A stretch of 64,000 bases of DNA from Bacillus sp. FJAT-49736 (GTDB lineage Bacteria; Bacillota; Bacilli; Bacillales; Bacillaceae_C): positions 62,001 to 126,000 of the forward strand of contig NZ_JAGYPI010000005.1 of the NCBI RefSeq assembly GCF_018343615.1, in the 5' to 3' direction. The notes under the pieces were generated by a model, which worked only from the letters and a program-made list of their open reading frames with translations, did no database searches and was not told the DNA's origin. The translations under genes and the position numbers were made by a program. Below are positions 44,120 to 52,433 of the stretch, piece by piece. Position 1 is the stretch's first letter. Every line of letters begins with the position of its first letter.

Positions 44120-45598
44120 TTATTCATTTTCTGACTCGGCGATTTTTTCATCTATATTTATTTTTTCTTCTTTCCACCAAATTGCCTCTTGAGGGTTCTC
44201 TAAAATCTCTGCAACTTCATTTTTTTCCTCTACTGCTGGCGCAGATCCCCGCAGTGCTTTCCCAGTGGTCTCCTTTACAAAAATCATTGTGATAACGCCA
44301 ATTAAACACGCTGCCATTATATAATAGGCGGGAACCATCTTATTATCTGTCACTTCTATAAGCCACGACAAAACCAACGGAGTTGTTCCGCCAAATATGG
44401 AAACTGAAATATTAAAAGTAATCGCCAGCGCTACATATCGTACTTCCGTAAAAAACAAGGAAGGTAGCATAGATGGCATCGTTGCTTCGAAGGTGGCCAA
44501 TAGAATAGCTAATATCATAAGGCCCAAAAAAACCATTACATTACTCCCATTTCCAATCATTTTGAATGAAGGGATGGACAGGAGAATTATTCCAATCAAG
44601 CCTCCTAAAATAAGGCGTTTATTTCCAATTCGATCACTAAGATAACCCATAAGTAAAACAATTGGAATCATGATAAACATAACAATGAGAATGAACAAAA
44701 GGCCTTTCGTTTCTCCATAACCTAGGACAACATTTAAATAAGATGGCATATACGATAACAGCATGTAATCCACAACATTAAAAAATAAAACTAAAACCAT
44801 GCCTTTAAGCAGTTGTGGCCAATGAAAGACAAAAACTTTTTTTATTAGCCCTTTTTCATTTTCTTTCTGTTTCTCTTCATTCATTGCTTCAAAGACAGGA
44901 GTCTCCTCGAGATTATTCCTCAAATAAAGACCAATTAGACCTATCGGGGCAGCAATGAAAAACGGTATACGCCATCCCCAATCTAGCATTTTATCTGGTC
45001 CAAGCATATAATTGAGAATCGTCACGATACCAGATCCAGCAATATAACCAACTAATGTTCCTACTTCCAACCCACTCGATAGAAACCCTCTTTTTTTATC
45101 AGGTGAAGATTCCACGATGAAAGTCATGGCGCCTGAATATTCACCGCCTGCAGAAAATCCCTGAATCAATCTTGCTAACAGCAAAAGTATTGGAGCCAGA
45201 TTTCCAATCCTTGCATAGCTCGGTATTAACCCCATACTTAAAGTAGCAAGCGACATTAATACTAAAGTAATGGTTAATATCTTTTTTCTCCCTAACTTAT
45301 CACCCAACATCCCAAAAAACATCCCGCCAAAAGGACGAACAAGAAAAGCCACAGCAAAGGTAGCAAACGAAAACACTAATTGAAGCGGTCCGGTAACGCC
45401 AGAAAAAAACACCTTTCCTATCGTCACAGCCAAATAAGAGTAAATTCCAAAATCAAACCACTCCATCGCATTACCTAGGGCAGTAGCAAACACCGCTTTT
45501 TTTGCAGTATCTGCATCAACAATGGTAATATCCTCCTTTTTCAGTCTTCTTTCAGATTTTTTTTTAAACCTAGCCCACTTTTTCACATTTTCAGCCAT
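44120..45598 (-). CDS. MFS metabolite:H+ symporter, ProP-like
   Basis: A 492-residue, 12-helix transporter. MHS-family signatures are GNAMEWFDFGIYSYLA at the start of TM1, FGMLGDKLGRKKILT (motif A), RLIQGFSAGGEYSGAMTFIVESSP and the PxxxG-type GWRIPFFIAAPIGLIGLYLRNNLEETPVF in outline. ProP imports proline, betaine or ectoine under osmotic stress; MHS relatives take other small acids. A charged C-terminal tail (about 440-492) is present but lacks the heptads of E. coli ProP. Hairpins of the same family lie at both ends. Confidence 0.82.
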   Translation of the reverse strand: MAENVKKWARFKKKSERRLKKEDITIVDADTAKKAVFATALGNAMEWFDFGIYSYLAVTIGKVFFSGVTGPLQLVFSFATFAVAFLVRPFGGMFFGMLGDKLGRKKILTITLVLMSLATLSMGLIPSYARIGNLAPILLLLARLIQGFSAGGEYSGAMTFIVESSPDKKRGFLSSGLEVGTLVGYIAGSGIVTILNYMLGPDKMLDWGWRIPFFIAAPIGLIGLYLRNNLEETPVFEAMNEEKQKENEKGLIKKVFVFHWPQLLKGMVLVLFFNVVDYMLLSYMPSYLNVVLGYGETKGLLFILIVMFIMIPIVLLMGYLSDRIGNKRLILGGLIGIILLSIPSFKMIGNGSNVMVFLGLMILAILLATFEATMPSMLPSLFFTEVRYVALAITFNISVSIFGGTTPLVLSWLIEVTDNKMVPAYYIMAACLIGVITMIFVKETTGKALRGSAPAVEEKNEVAEILENPQEAIWWKEEKINIDEKIAESENE

Positions 45599-45693
45599 TG
45601 CTTCACCTTTATTCTCATATAAATTTTATCCTAATGTTATTTTGAGTTGGCTGCTCCTTTGCTATTCAGAAACATATACAGAAACATAAGAAC

Positions 45694-45728
45694 GGTTCTC
45701 TTGTTTCCTATTTGGAATCAAGAGAACC
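45694..45728. terminator. GGTTCTCTTG hairpin upstream of the ProP-like gene
   Basis: A perfect 10-bp stem GGTTCTCTTG/CAAGAGAACC with a 15-nt loop, then CCCCTGGTTTT on the plus strand. It shares ACGGTTCTC and GTTTCCT with the hairpin at 44071-44108. Confidence 0.5.
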
Positions 45729-46241
45729 GCCCCTGGTTTTAAAAAATATTATGTTATTGACTGCCTAACTTCTAGTTATACATTGGACCCTTACACCGTT
45801 GGATTCACTTAAAAAGAAATACGTTTTATACACCATAAAAGTTGAGTAATTACCTAATTAGTTAGTGATAATGGAACATAAAAAAATGGTGAATAAGAAG
45901 TGATTGGTTAAGTGAACGACTCACACAAAAAAAGAACAAGATATTTCAATTATCGACTTTATACAACTAAAGATGTTCTTAATCAAACGTTTGATTAAAA
46001 ACTACTTCAACCGCTATTATTAGCAATTTCAGGAGTTCAACAACTAAAAAAAATGTCAAAGATAATGGAGGATGTTTTACACATTTGCAACTACATTCCC
46101 TACCCGAATTCTTTGGAAGGCAGTTCCATTACTTCGTAACAACATTACAACTGTAATAGAAATAGTATTGTATAATACGGATAAGAATAAATGAGCAGTA
46201 GTGATCAATAAAGAAAATGAATGGAAACGAGGAACCGTATA
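45729..46241. other. Gene-poor interval containing a 20-bp perfect palindrome
   Basis: No gene is supportable in this stretch. At 45979-45998 it holds TTAATCAAACGTTTGATTAA, perfectly palindromic and of the size of a TetR-type operator. A TATAAT lies near 46170, ahead of the thioesterase gene. I see no transposase remnant. Confidence 0.45.
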
Positions 46242-46640
46242 ATGGAAGATATCTTAGAAATCATTGTCCGCTCCACTGAAATAGATGTAAACGGACATGT
46301 GAACAATGCAAAGTATTTGGAATACCTCGAATGGGGACGGGAAAATTGGTATGAGAATGCCGTCCTGCCTTATGACCGTTTTCTTGAGATGGGCATTCAG
46401 ACAGTAACGGTTAACATTAATATTAATTACCGGAAAGAATGTCGTCAGAATGACCGCCTTTCGATACATACGAAGCCTGAAAAGGTTGGTGGAAGCAGTT
46501 ATGTTTTGCGTCAGGAAATTTATAATCAACATGGAGAAAAATGTGCCGATGCACTTGTAACAAGTGTTGCAATGGATGCCAAAACACGAAAAAGCCGGGA
46601 TGTTCCGGAGGAATTACGGTCATTATTTGTAAAGAACTAA
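46242..46640 (+). CDS. Acyl-CoA thioesterase, 4HBT hotdog fold
   Basis: A 132-residue single-hotdog enzyme. The 4-hydroxybenzoyl-CoA thioesterase signature is in EIDVNGHVNNAKYLEYLEWGRENW (in outline), with the catalytic Asp and the HVNN turn. INYRKECRQND and SSYVLRQEIYN form the following strands. It hydrolyses acyl-CoA thioesters in the cytoplasm; chain length is unknown. Start: ATG 46242, 9 nt after GAGG; an earlier in-frame ATG at 46221 lacks a site. Confidence 0.85.
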   Translation: MEDILEIIVRSTEIDVNGHVNNAKYLEYLEWGRENWYENAVLPYDRFLEMGIQTVTVNININYRKECRQNDRLSIHTKPEKVGGSSYVLRQEIYNQHGEKCADALVTSVAMDAKTRKSRDVPEELRSLFVKN

Positions 46641-46648
46641 AAGAATTT

Positions 46649-46683
46649 GACACCCTTCGTGCCTATCCTAACGGAAGGGTGTC
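46649..46683. terminator. Terminator between convergent thioesterase and anti-sigma genes
   Basis: A 10-bp stem GACACCCTTC/GAAGGGTGTC with a 15-nt loop followed by ATTATATT. It serves the plus-strand gene and possibly also the minus-strand one. Confidence 0.7.
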
Positions 46684-46715
46684 ATTATATTGTGCTACAA
46701 ATTAAGTAGCTTTTG

Positions 46716-47771
46716 TTATTTTTTAATTTTAACGACAATCTCTTTTAACTTAAACTCTTCCTTTGGAGCATTGCTATCTCGTGATCGCCCTTTAGATCCC
46801 TTATTAGCATCCAATAGCCGTACTACTGGAGTGATAATTAAACTGGTTGCTTTTGGGTTCAATTTTTCAAAAGAATTGGAAGGCTGAATAAATATGTCTG
46901 AATTGGTATCTCCGCCATAAAAATTGTTTCTATAAATATTTCCTAAATTATCTTTCACTTCAATACCTACAAATACAAAATCCCACTTGCCATATATCTC
47001 ATTGGATACAAATCCATCGCAATAAATATTAAAGGACATCGGGGTATAAGTTATGTTCCTAACAGCAACCGTAACACCCTTCTTCTCGGTTTTTTGATTC
47101 ACAACTTGATTACTATTTTTTGTAGCCTTCAAATCAAATTTAAAATTCCAGTTACCAGTTATATCTACTTTGTGTGTTTCCGGATGCAGCATAAAGCCCT
47201 CCAAATTAAACTCGAAATGACCCTTTTCTTCATCAGAATAAAGATGGCCAATGGTAATTCCAACGTAATGATTTTTATCTTTTTTAATAATTTTATGGGT
47301 AGTAGATTCCACTTGCGAAAAGGCACCTTTAATTTGTGGTATGCCAGATAAAAACGGAGATTTCCCCAAATCTTTTTGACTCTCAATATCATAGGTAATG
47401 AATATGTTTTGTCCGTCAAAAACGGCTTCCTTAACCGTTACTTTTATTCCATTATCTTCTTGCGTTATCCCAAGATTCTTAGCGTTTTCATGGTAATTTT
47501 CATAAAGTCCGTCGCCATTGAAAAAATTAAATATGCTGCTCAAAATGGGAATGTCTTTTGCAAATGTTGTAAAGGAAAGACCGAATAGTGTGGCTGCAGT
47601 TAACCCAACAGAAATACAGGCTGTAGTTAATTTCCTCTTCCATTTATGGTTGTTTCTATGTCGGTGTTTATGCCCTATAAATATCGCTCTCTCAACTGTT
47701 TTATTAAGTTCATCCATAGGCACTGATATATTGTCTATCATATTTTTAATATCTTGTTGGAGCTTCTCCAT
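46716..47771 (-). CDS. Anti-sigma factor-like membrane protein with DUF4179 domain
   Basis: 351 residues. A short cytoplasmic N-terminus (residues 1-45) with an ASD-like helix (DNISVPMDELNKTVERAI) precedes one membrane helix (about 48-70, LTTACISVGLTAATLFGLSF). The extracytoplasmic part is beta-rich, with DUF4179-like features (KDIPILSSIFNFFNGDGLY, then GIKVTVKEAVFDGQNIFITYDIE). Its start overlaps the ECF sigma gene by 26 bp, with GGAGGAG inside the sigma gene, indicating coupling. It would hold the sigma factor at the membrane until an envelope signal arrives. Confidence 0.82.
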   Translation of the reverse strand: MEKLQQDIKNMIDNISVPMDELNKTVERAIFIGHKHRHRNNHKWKRKLTTACISVGLTAATLFGLSFTTFAKDIPILSSIFNFFNGDGLYENYHENAKNLGITQEDNGIKVTVKEAVFDGQNIFITYDIESQKDLGKSPFLSGIPQIKGAFSQVESTTHKIIKKDKNHYVGITIGHLYSDEEKGHFEFNLEGFMLHPETHKVDITGNWNFKFDLKATKNSNQVVNQKTEKKGVTVAVRNITYTPMSFNIYCDGFVSNEIYGKWDFVFVGIEVKDNLGNIYRNNFYGGDTNSDIFIQPSNSFEKLNPKATSLIITPVVRLLDANKGSKGRSRDSNAPKEEFKLKEIVVKIKK

Positions 47772-48285
47772 ATAAATCTCCTCCTTCTCCTAAAAAATCT
47801 CCAAACTTCTTCAGAGTACGATGCAATTGTGACTTTATGGTTCCTTCTGGCTTATCCATAAGCTCCGATATTTCTTGTATAGAATAACCGTAATAAAATC
47901 GAAGTATTATTAGCGTTTTTTGTTGAGGTTTAAGCTTTTCAAATATACTTGAAATATCCATTTTGGTAATGGAAAAATCCTCCTCATTGTATCCAGAAAT
48001 AAAAGGGGCCAGGTCTAATGGAATAACATTTTTATTTTTTTTCAAATGGTCCAGAGCTGTATTTATTAATATTCGAGTAATCCAAGTTGAAAAATATTCT
48101 ATTTCGCTTAATTTATGAAAAGATTTATAGCTCTTAATAATTGTGTCTTGCACTATATCAAGAGCGTCTTGTTCGTTTTTAACGTAGGAGTATGCAACTC
48201 TGTAAAGTTTCTCTTGTTCTGCCCGGATTAGTTTGTCAAAGGAATTATCCTCTGAAGCATTATGAAAAGATTGAAAGATTTCCAT
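47746..48285 (-). CDS. ECF RNA polymerase sigma factor
   Basis: A 179-residue sigma-70 family factor with only regions 2 and 4. Region 2 shows LYRVAYSYVKNEQDALDIVQDTIIKSYKSF and FSTWITRILINTALDHLKK (in outline); region 4 shows LKPQQKTLIILRFYYGYSIQEISELMDKPEGTIKSQLHRTLKKF. Start: ATG 48285 with AAGGGGGGAG 7 nt upstream; an in-frame ATG at 48360 is weaker. Its cognate anti-sigma follows with overlap. An ECF-type promoter upstream suggests autoregulation. Confidence 0.92.
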   Translation of the reverse strand: MEIFQSFHNASEDNSFDKLIRAEQEKLYRVAYSYVKNEQDALDIVQDTIIKSYKSFHKLSEIEYFSTWITRILINTALDHLKKNKNVIPLDLAPFISGYNEEDFSITKMDISSIFEKLKPQQKTLIILRFYYGYSIQEISELMDKPEGTIKSQLHRTLKKFGDFLGEGGDLYGEAPTRY

Positions 48286-48352
48286 AACTTCTCCCCCCTT
48301 TAAGGAAATTTCAACTAACTTTTTAAAATATAGGATATTGTCTTTACACTTA

Positions 48353-48382
48353 TTAGACATTAAAAATTTTTAATTCGTTCCA
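48353..48382 (-). promoter_or_regulatory. Candidate autoregulated ECF promoter
   Basis: On the minus strand, TGGAACG (48382-48376) is followed after 17 nt by GTCTAA (48358-48353), the GGAAC...GTC arrangement of ECF promoters, 68 bp before the sigma start. Confidence 0.45.
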
Positions 48383-48615
48383 TTGCCGGAAATAATTTTT
48401 TAAGAAGAATATTAATTGGAGGGAATTTTTAATTTTATATCTTTTTAGTGAGGCAAGTATTCATCCATAGTCATAACATAATCACTTCTACAAGGAAAAA
48501 GCCCGAGACTAAATAAACTTCCATTCACTTAATATTTTTCTACTGAAAAGCATGTAATCCTTCTTAATTTACTTACAAGGACCCACACAAGACATAATTA
48601 AAAGTTAAACACAAA

Positions 48616-48660
48616 AATATCCCATAATAGTAGATCCGTTGTCTACTATTATGGGATATT
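48616..48660 (-). terminator. Long perfect hairpin after the universal stress gene
   Basis: A 19-bp perfect stem (48616-48634 with 48642-48660, 7-nt loop) begins 15 bp past the stop. The T-run is interrupted (TTTTTGTG). The remaining bases of the gap 48383-48615 show no gene. Confidence 0.65.
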
Positions 48661-48675
48661 CCGAAAAGCAGATGC

Positions 48676-49179
48676 TTATTTTACAACAAGAACATCCATC
48701 TCAGCATTTTTCATGATTGTTTCACTTACACTGCCTTCAACTAGTTTTTTTAACAGCCCTTTTCCGCTATTCCCGACAATAATTAAATCAACCTGATGGT
48801 CTAAAGCAAATTCACATAAATCAATACTAGGCTTTCCATCCAATGTTTTGTATTCAGCAGTAACATTTCGATGATTTAAAAATACTCTCGCGTGACCCAT
48901 AACATCCTCATTAGGGTCATGTATATGCTCCGGTACATTATGGGGGAGCTCATCTTCTCTCAATATCATTCGAGCAGGATAGACACCTCCGTCCGGTCTT
49001 GGACCGATTGGGTAATTTAAATGATAATGATCAAAAGTAAGTTCATTCGTATGTTGTTGAATAACATGTACTACTGTAATCTTGCAGTCAGAGTTCACGG
49101 AATATATTTGGGCAGCTCTTTCTAATGCCTTCATGCTATCCTGTGAATCATCAAAACCAACAAGGATATGCTTATACAT
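48676..49179 (-). CDS. Universal stress protein (UspA family)
   Basis: 167 residues. The ATP-binding Usp signature is split between ILVGFDDSQDSMKALERA at the start and IIVGNSGKGLLKKLVEGSVSETIMKNAEMDVLVVK at the end (GNSG-9x-GS type). A 30-residue insert (residues 50-85, rich in His and Pro: HYHLNYPIGPRPDGGVYP) lengthens it over the usual 140-150. It is a cytoplasmic stress or dormancy factor. Monocistronic. Confidence 0.9.
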   Translation of the reverse strand: MYKHILVGFDDSQDSMKALERAAQIYSVNSDCKITVVHVIQQHTNELTFDHYHLNYPIGPRPDGGVYPARMILREDELPHNVPEHIHDPNEDVMGHARVFLNHRNVTAEYKTLDGKPSIDLCEFALDHQVDLIIVGNSGKGLLKKLVEGSVSETIMKNAEMDVLVVK

Positions 49180-49288
49180 TTTTTAGCTTCCTTTCCTCTT
49201 CTGACTTTCTATTCTTATACCCGTATTCCTTGGATAAAAACATGTTTATTTTACAGTATGTTACTCACTGTTTTTCTACCTTAAACCA

Positions 49289-50545
49289 TTAATCAAACGC
49301 CCGAATACTTTTATTGAGAAGAACCACTACTCCAATCATGGCAATGGCCGAACTAAAAGCAATTAATGTCGTAATTTCCCCAATACCTTCCGCTATCCAT
49401 CCGGTTAAAAGATATCCAGCTGGCAACAATGCAACGGTACCTAACATATCTAAGCTTGCGACTCTACCAAATTTCTCTTCCGGTACAAGCTCTTGGAGAC
49501 TTGTTTCCCATATGAGACCACCAAGCATATTGGAGGCTCCATTTATAAACATCAACAGCATGATGAAAGGAACACTCGCAAAAGCAGGTAAAAGGAGGAG
49601 AGATAAGCCGGTTATAGCGACAGTAGTATAAGTAAGAATTCCTCTGTTGTTCCACTTTTTCCGTATGCCGAAAATAACCCCGCAGACAACCGCTCCAGCG
49701 CCAGAAGCAGAAATAACGAGACCAAACACGGTAGGTTCAAATTTGTAATGGATATTAATCAACCAAGGAAGTAATACCTTGATAATACCTCCCCAAAAAA
49801 TGTTAATAAACGAAAAGACAAGAATGGTTATCCAAAGCCATGACTGTTGCTTGATGACCTCGATTCCTTCACGAAAATCTTTTCTTATTGAGCTCTTAGC
49901 TTGTGTTTGGTTACTATCCCGCTGAAAACTTATGCTTCTCAGTGTTAACAAAAAAATAAATGAAATAATATAAGTAACAGCATCTATCCCAAATCCCCAG
50001 GATGCCGAGAATACAGAGACAATAATACCACCTATAATGGGACCAAGTAATTTCAAGCTCTGCATCATCACTTGTGTAATGGAATTTGCTGCATTACGAA
50101 TCTCTTTTATAAAAACTTTTGCTCTAACGCCTGAATAAGCTGGTTGAAAAAAGCTCTCCATAATCCCCATGAAAAACATGATAATAAATATAGTGAGCAT
50201 ATGAAATTGATCAAAAAAAGTAATCAAAGCTAGGGTTAGCATTAAGCCGAATCTTACCAGGTCAGCAAAAATCATCACTCTCACTTTATTCATTTTATCT
50301 ACCAGTACTCCTGAAAAAGGCAAGAGGAAAATAAATGGCACCATATAAATGGCCATAACCGTTCCCATCATGGCTGCTGATTTTGATTCACGCAAAACGA
50401 TAATCGGCAAAATCACATTCGTAATCGAACTCCCTAACAAAGAAAACATCTGTCCTAATAATAAAGCAGTAAACTGTGGCGACTGTTTAAAAAGTTGAAA
50501 AAATGTAGCTCCACTATCCCTTTGTTTCGCTTTAACTACATTCAT
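49289..50545 (-). CDS. MFS transporter, macrolide-efflux-like
   Basis: A 418-residue, 12-helix protein of the MFS_3 group. It shows FSGVLVDKMNKVRVMIFADLVRFGLM (motif A region), MGIMESFFQPAYSGVRAKVF and LVPEEKFGRVASLDMLGTVALLPAGYLL. Relatives include Mef-type macrolide exporters, but substrate cannot be assigned. The promoter region contains a GC palindrome at 50576-50592. No regulator gene is adjacent. Confidence 0.8.
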   Translation of the reverse strand: MNVVKAKQRDSGATFFQLFKQSPQFTALLLGQMFSLLGSSITNVILPIIVLRESKSAAMMGTVMAIYMVPFIFLLPFSGVLVDKMNKVRVMIFADLVRFGLMLTLALITFFDQFHMLTIFIIMFFMGIMESFFQPAYSGVRAKVFIKEIRNAANSITQVMMQSLKLLGPIIGGIIVSVFSASWGFGIDAVTYIISFIFLLTLRSISFQRDSNQTQAKSSIRKDFREGIEVIKQQSWLWITILVFSFINIFWGGIIKVLLPWLINIHYKFEPTVFGLVISASGAGAVVCGVIFGIRKKWNNRGILTYTTVAITGLSLLLLPAFASVPFIMLLMFINGASNMLGGLIWETSLQELVPEEKFGRVASLDMLGTVALLPAGYLLTGWIAEGIGEITTLIAFSSAIAMIGVVVLLNKSIRAFD

Positions 50546-50575
50546 CCTTTTACCCCTTTTCTTAAATTAATCACG

Positions 50576-50592
50576 ATTACCGGCCGGTTAAT
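50576..50592. promoter_or_regulatory. ACCGGCCGGT palindrome upstream of the MFS gene
   Basis: ATTACCGGCCGGTTAAT has a perfect 10-bp core in otherwise very AT-rich DNA, 31 bp before the exporter start. It resembles TetR/AcrR-type operators. The plus-strand flank up to 50845 holds no gene that I can support. Confidence 0.45.
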
Positions 50593-50845
50593 AAAATATA
50601 GAATATTTTTTCAATTAAATATAGACTTATATTTTGTTTTCTTTTATACTATTAATATGGAAAATAAGGTAAATAACTTTCCTATTTGCAGAACCCACAA
50701 AAAGAACACACGTTCGTTTTTTCACCCTCATAAAAATTCCTTTTCAATCCCCTTCTTAAAATTTGTTTTTATTCCTTTACGACATTTACAAATAAAAAAG
50801 ACCGCGTTCCATTGAACACCGGTCCAAAAATTTTGGATTAAGGAA

Positions 50846-51259
50846 TTATCGTCCCTTATGTTTTTGTTTAGCCTTTTGCTGTTTTTGCTCCCACTTCTTT
50901 TGTTTGCAAGCATCATTTCGTTGTTTCCTTAACTTTTTCGCTTGCACTTTCCGCTGTTCTATTTCTTCTTTTATTGCTTCTTGAGCCTTTGTCGAAATGC
51001 CTTTTTGCTTTAATTCTTTGGCTACCTTCCGCTGAAGGCGTTTTGGATTAATTGCTTTCCTTTGCTTTTTGCCAGTTTCAACTCCACGCTGCATTCCATT
51101 GTGGAGAATAGCGAGCAACCGACAGTTAACAAATTCTAAAACATCAACATCCTTTGGCTCCGATCCGAAGACATAGCGGTAAACCTTTAATCTTCTCTTT
51201 TCTTGAATTTCAATGACGCCAACCCAAAATTGGCCATCATAATAAATCGTCAATTTCAT
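50846..51259 (-). CDS. yjdF: YjdF family protein (DUF2992)
   Basis: A 137-residue protein with a small N-terminal beta domain (MKLTIYYDGQFWVGVIE, then KVYRYVFGSEPKDVDVLEFVN) and a long, very basic Lys/Gln helix to the end (KAKQKHKGR). This layout is that of YjdF, whose gene in many Firmicutes is controlled by a riboswitch for azaaromatic compounds. Function unknown; a detoxification or nucleic-acid-related role has been suggested. Start: ATG 51259 with GAGGGGGG 7 nt upstream. Confidence 0.85.
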   Translation of the reverse strand: MKLTIYYDGQFWVGVIEIQEKRRLKVYRYVFGSEPKDVDVLEFVNCRLLAILHNGMQRGVETGKKQRKAINPKRLQRKVAKELKQKGISTKAQEAIKEEIEQRKVQAKKLRKQRNDACKQKKWEQKQQKAKQKHKGR

Positions 51260-51274
51260 GACGATTCCCCCCTC

Positions 51275-51400
51275 TATTTTGAAATCATGGAATGAAGGAC
51301 ATCCCGAGGAGGGGAAGGTTACTGACATCCTACTATATACGATGCATTCGGACTACCAACCGAATCGTGTTTTTTCATTCCACATTATTATGTTAACAGC
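51275..51400 (-). ncRNA. Structured leader of yjdF, possible yjdF riboswitch
   Basis: The 198-bp region before yjdF contains a hairpin ACGATTCGG/CCGAATGCATCGT (about 51344-51376, minus strand) and facing GGATGTC/GATGTCC segments near 51297-51331. It resembles a folded leader. I cannot match it base by base to the yjdF motif from memory; the call rests on gene identity. Confidence 0.35.
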
Positions 51401-51457
51401 ATAGAAACCGTATCGCAAAAACTTATTAAATAGAAACTAAGTTATGTCCTTTTTACC

Positions 51458-52369
51458 TTAAAATTCAGCAGTTAACGGCATCATCAATCGTTGGTTTTCT
51501 AGATCAAAGGATCCTCTTACCATTAATTTATTTTGAGTCTGATATTCGATTACCTCTCCATCAACCACATCAAACATATCCGGATGAAAATAAAATTCGA
51601 TTGAATGGAAATCGTATGGTATATAGGAACACAAAATTTCAAGCGATGGCATATTTTCACCCATAACATCGAAAATCTTTAATATCCCATCTGATACTTC
51701 AAATACAAGGATTGTTTCTATCTCCTCAATAAAGAAAAGTTTTTCATAAATCCAAGGATTATAAAAATTAAAGTATAAGCACTTTAAATAAGAAATTGGA
51801 GCAAATACATTGGATAATGGTTGCTTTTTATCAAAAACCTTATTGATTATTTCTAAATGTTCCAGTTCTATTAATGGGTCTAGCTTCAATAAGGATGATT
51901 CAGGTTTAAACTTGTTTAATTTTAGCTTCTTTTTAAAGTAATACTGTTTAATTGTTTTAAATCCATATGGCGTATAAAGCTCCGGGCTATTTGTAAATAA
52001 AATCGCACCTTCATAAAGGCTATTCATCTCATCCAGCATCATTTGGAACAATCTTTTCATCAAACCCTTGCTTCGATAGTCCTGGTCTGTCATCACCGAT
52101 TGAATTCCGTAGCAGTTGATAAACTTCCCATTTATATTCATAGAAAGCGGAAAAGCAGATACATTCGCTACCGCCCGATCACCATCAAAAAAAGTAAAAG
52201 GAATATACTTATCATTCCACAATCCCTTATTAGAAAAATCTCTTAGAGTACTAGTATGAATACCAAAAACTCTTTCAAACAGCGGATATAACCTCTCCCG
52301 CTTGGAAATATCATTCGTATAATTATCAAGATAAGTTAAAGAATTAATATCTATTTGTTTGTCGCCCAT
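51458..52369 (-). CDS. GNAT family N-acetyltransferase, Eis-like N-terminal domain
   Basis: 303 residues. The GNAT core is at about 20-140: PFTFFDGDRAVANVSAFPLSMNINGK (strands), the acetyl-CoA loop MTDQDYRSKGLMKRLFQMMLDEM and LFTNSPELYTPYGFKTIKQYYFK. The remaining 150 residues form a second domain with no clear motif. Substrate unknown. ATG 52369 has GAGGTGA 6 nt upstream. It lies 64 bp downstream of the ABC-F gene, so the two may be cotranscribed, perhaps as a small resistance unit. Confidence 0.75.
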   Translation of the reverse strand: MGDKQIDINSLTYLDNYTNDISKRERLYPLFERVFGIHTSTLRDFSNKGLWNDKYIPFTFFDGDRAVANVSAFPLSMNINGKFINCYGIQSVMTDQDYRSKGLMKRLFQMMLDEMNSLYEGAILFTNSPELYTPYGFKTIKQYYFKKKLKLNKFKPESSLLKLDPLIELEHLEIINKVFDKKQPLSNVFAPISYLKCLYFNFYNPWIYEKLFFIEEIETILVFEVSDGILKIFDVMGENMPSLEILCSYIPYDFHSIEFYFHPDMFDVVDGEVIEYQTQNKLMVRGSFDLENQRLMMPLTAEF

Positions 52370-52433
52370 CCTATTCACCTCAAAAATATTAATAGTTCTG
52401 TAGCTTTCACGTCTAAGTAGCATGAAACTGAAA

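Noticed and set aside
45729-46200. Transposase or IS remnant in the gene-poor gap
   Set aside because: Short AT-rich frames were translated on both strands; none resembled a transposase and no terminal repeats were found.
50495-50815. 106-codon plus-strand frame upstream of the MFS exporter
   Set aside because: It overlaps the exporter start, is rich in Phe/Lys/His from AT-rich noncoding DNA and has no RBS.
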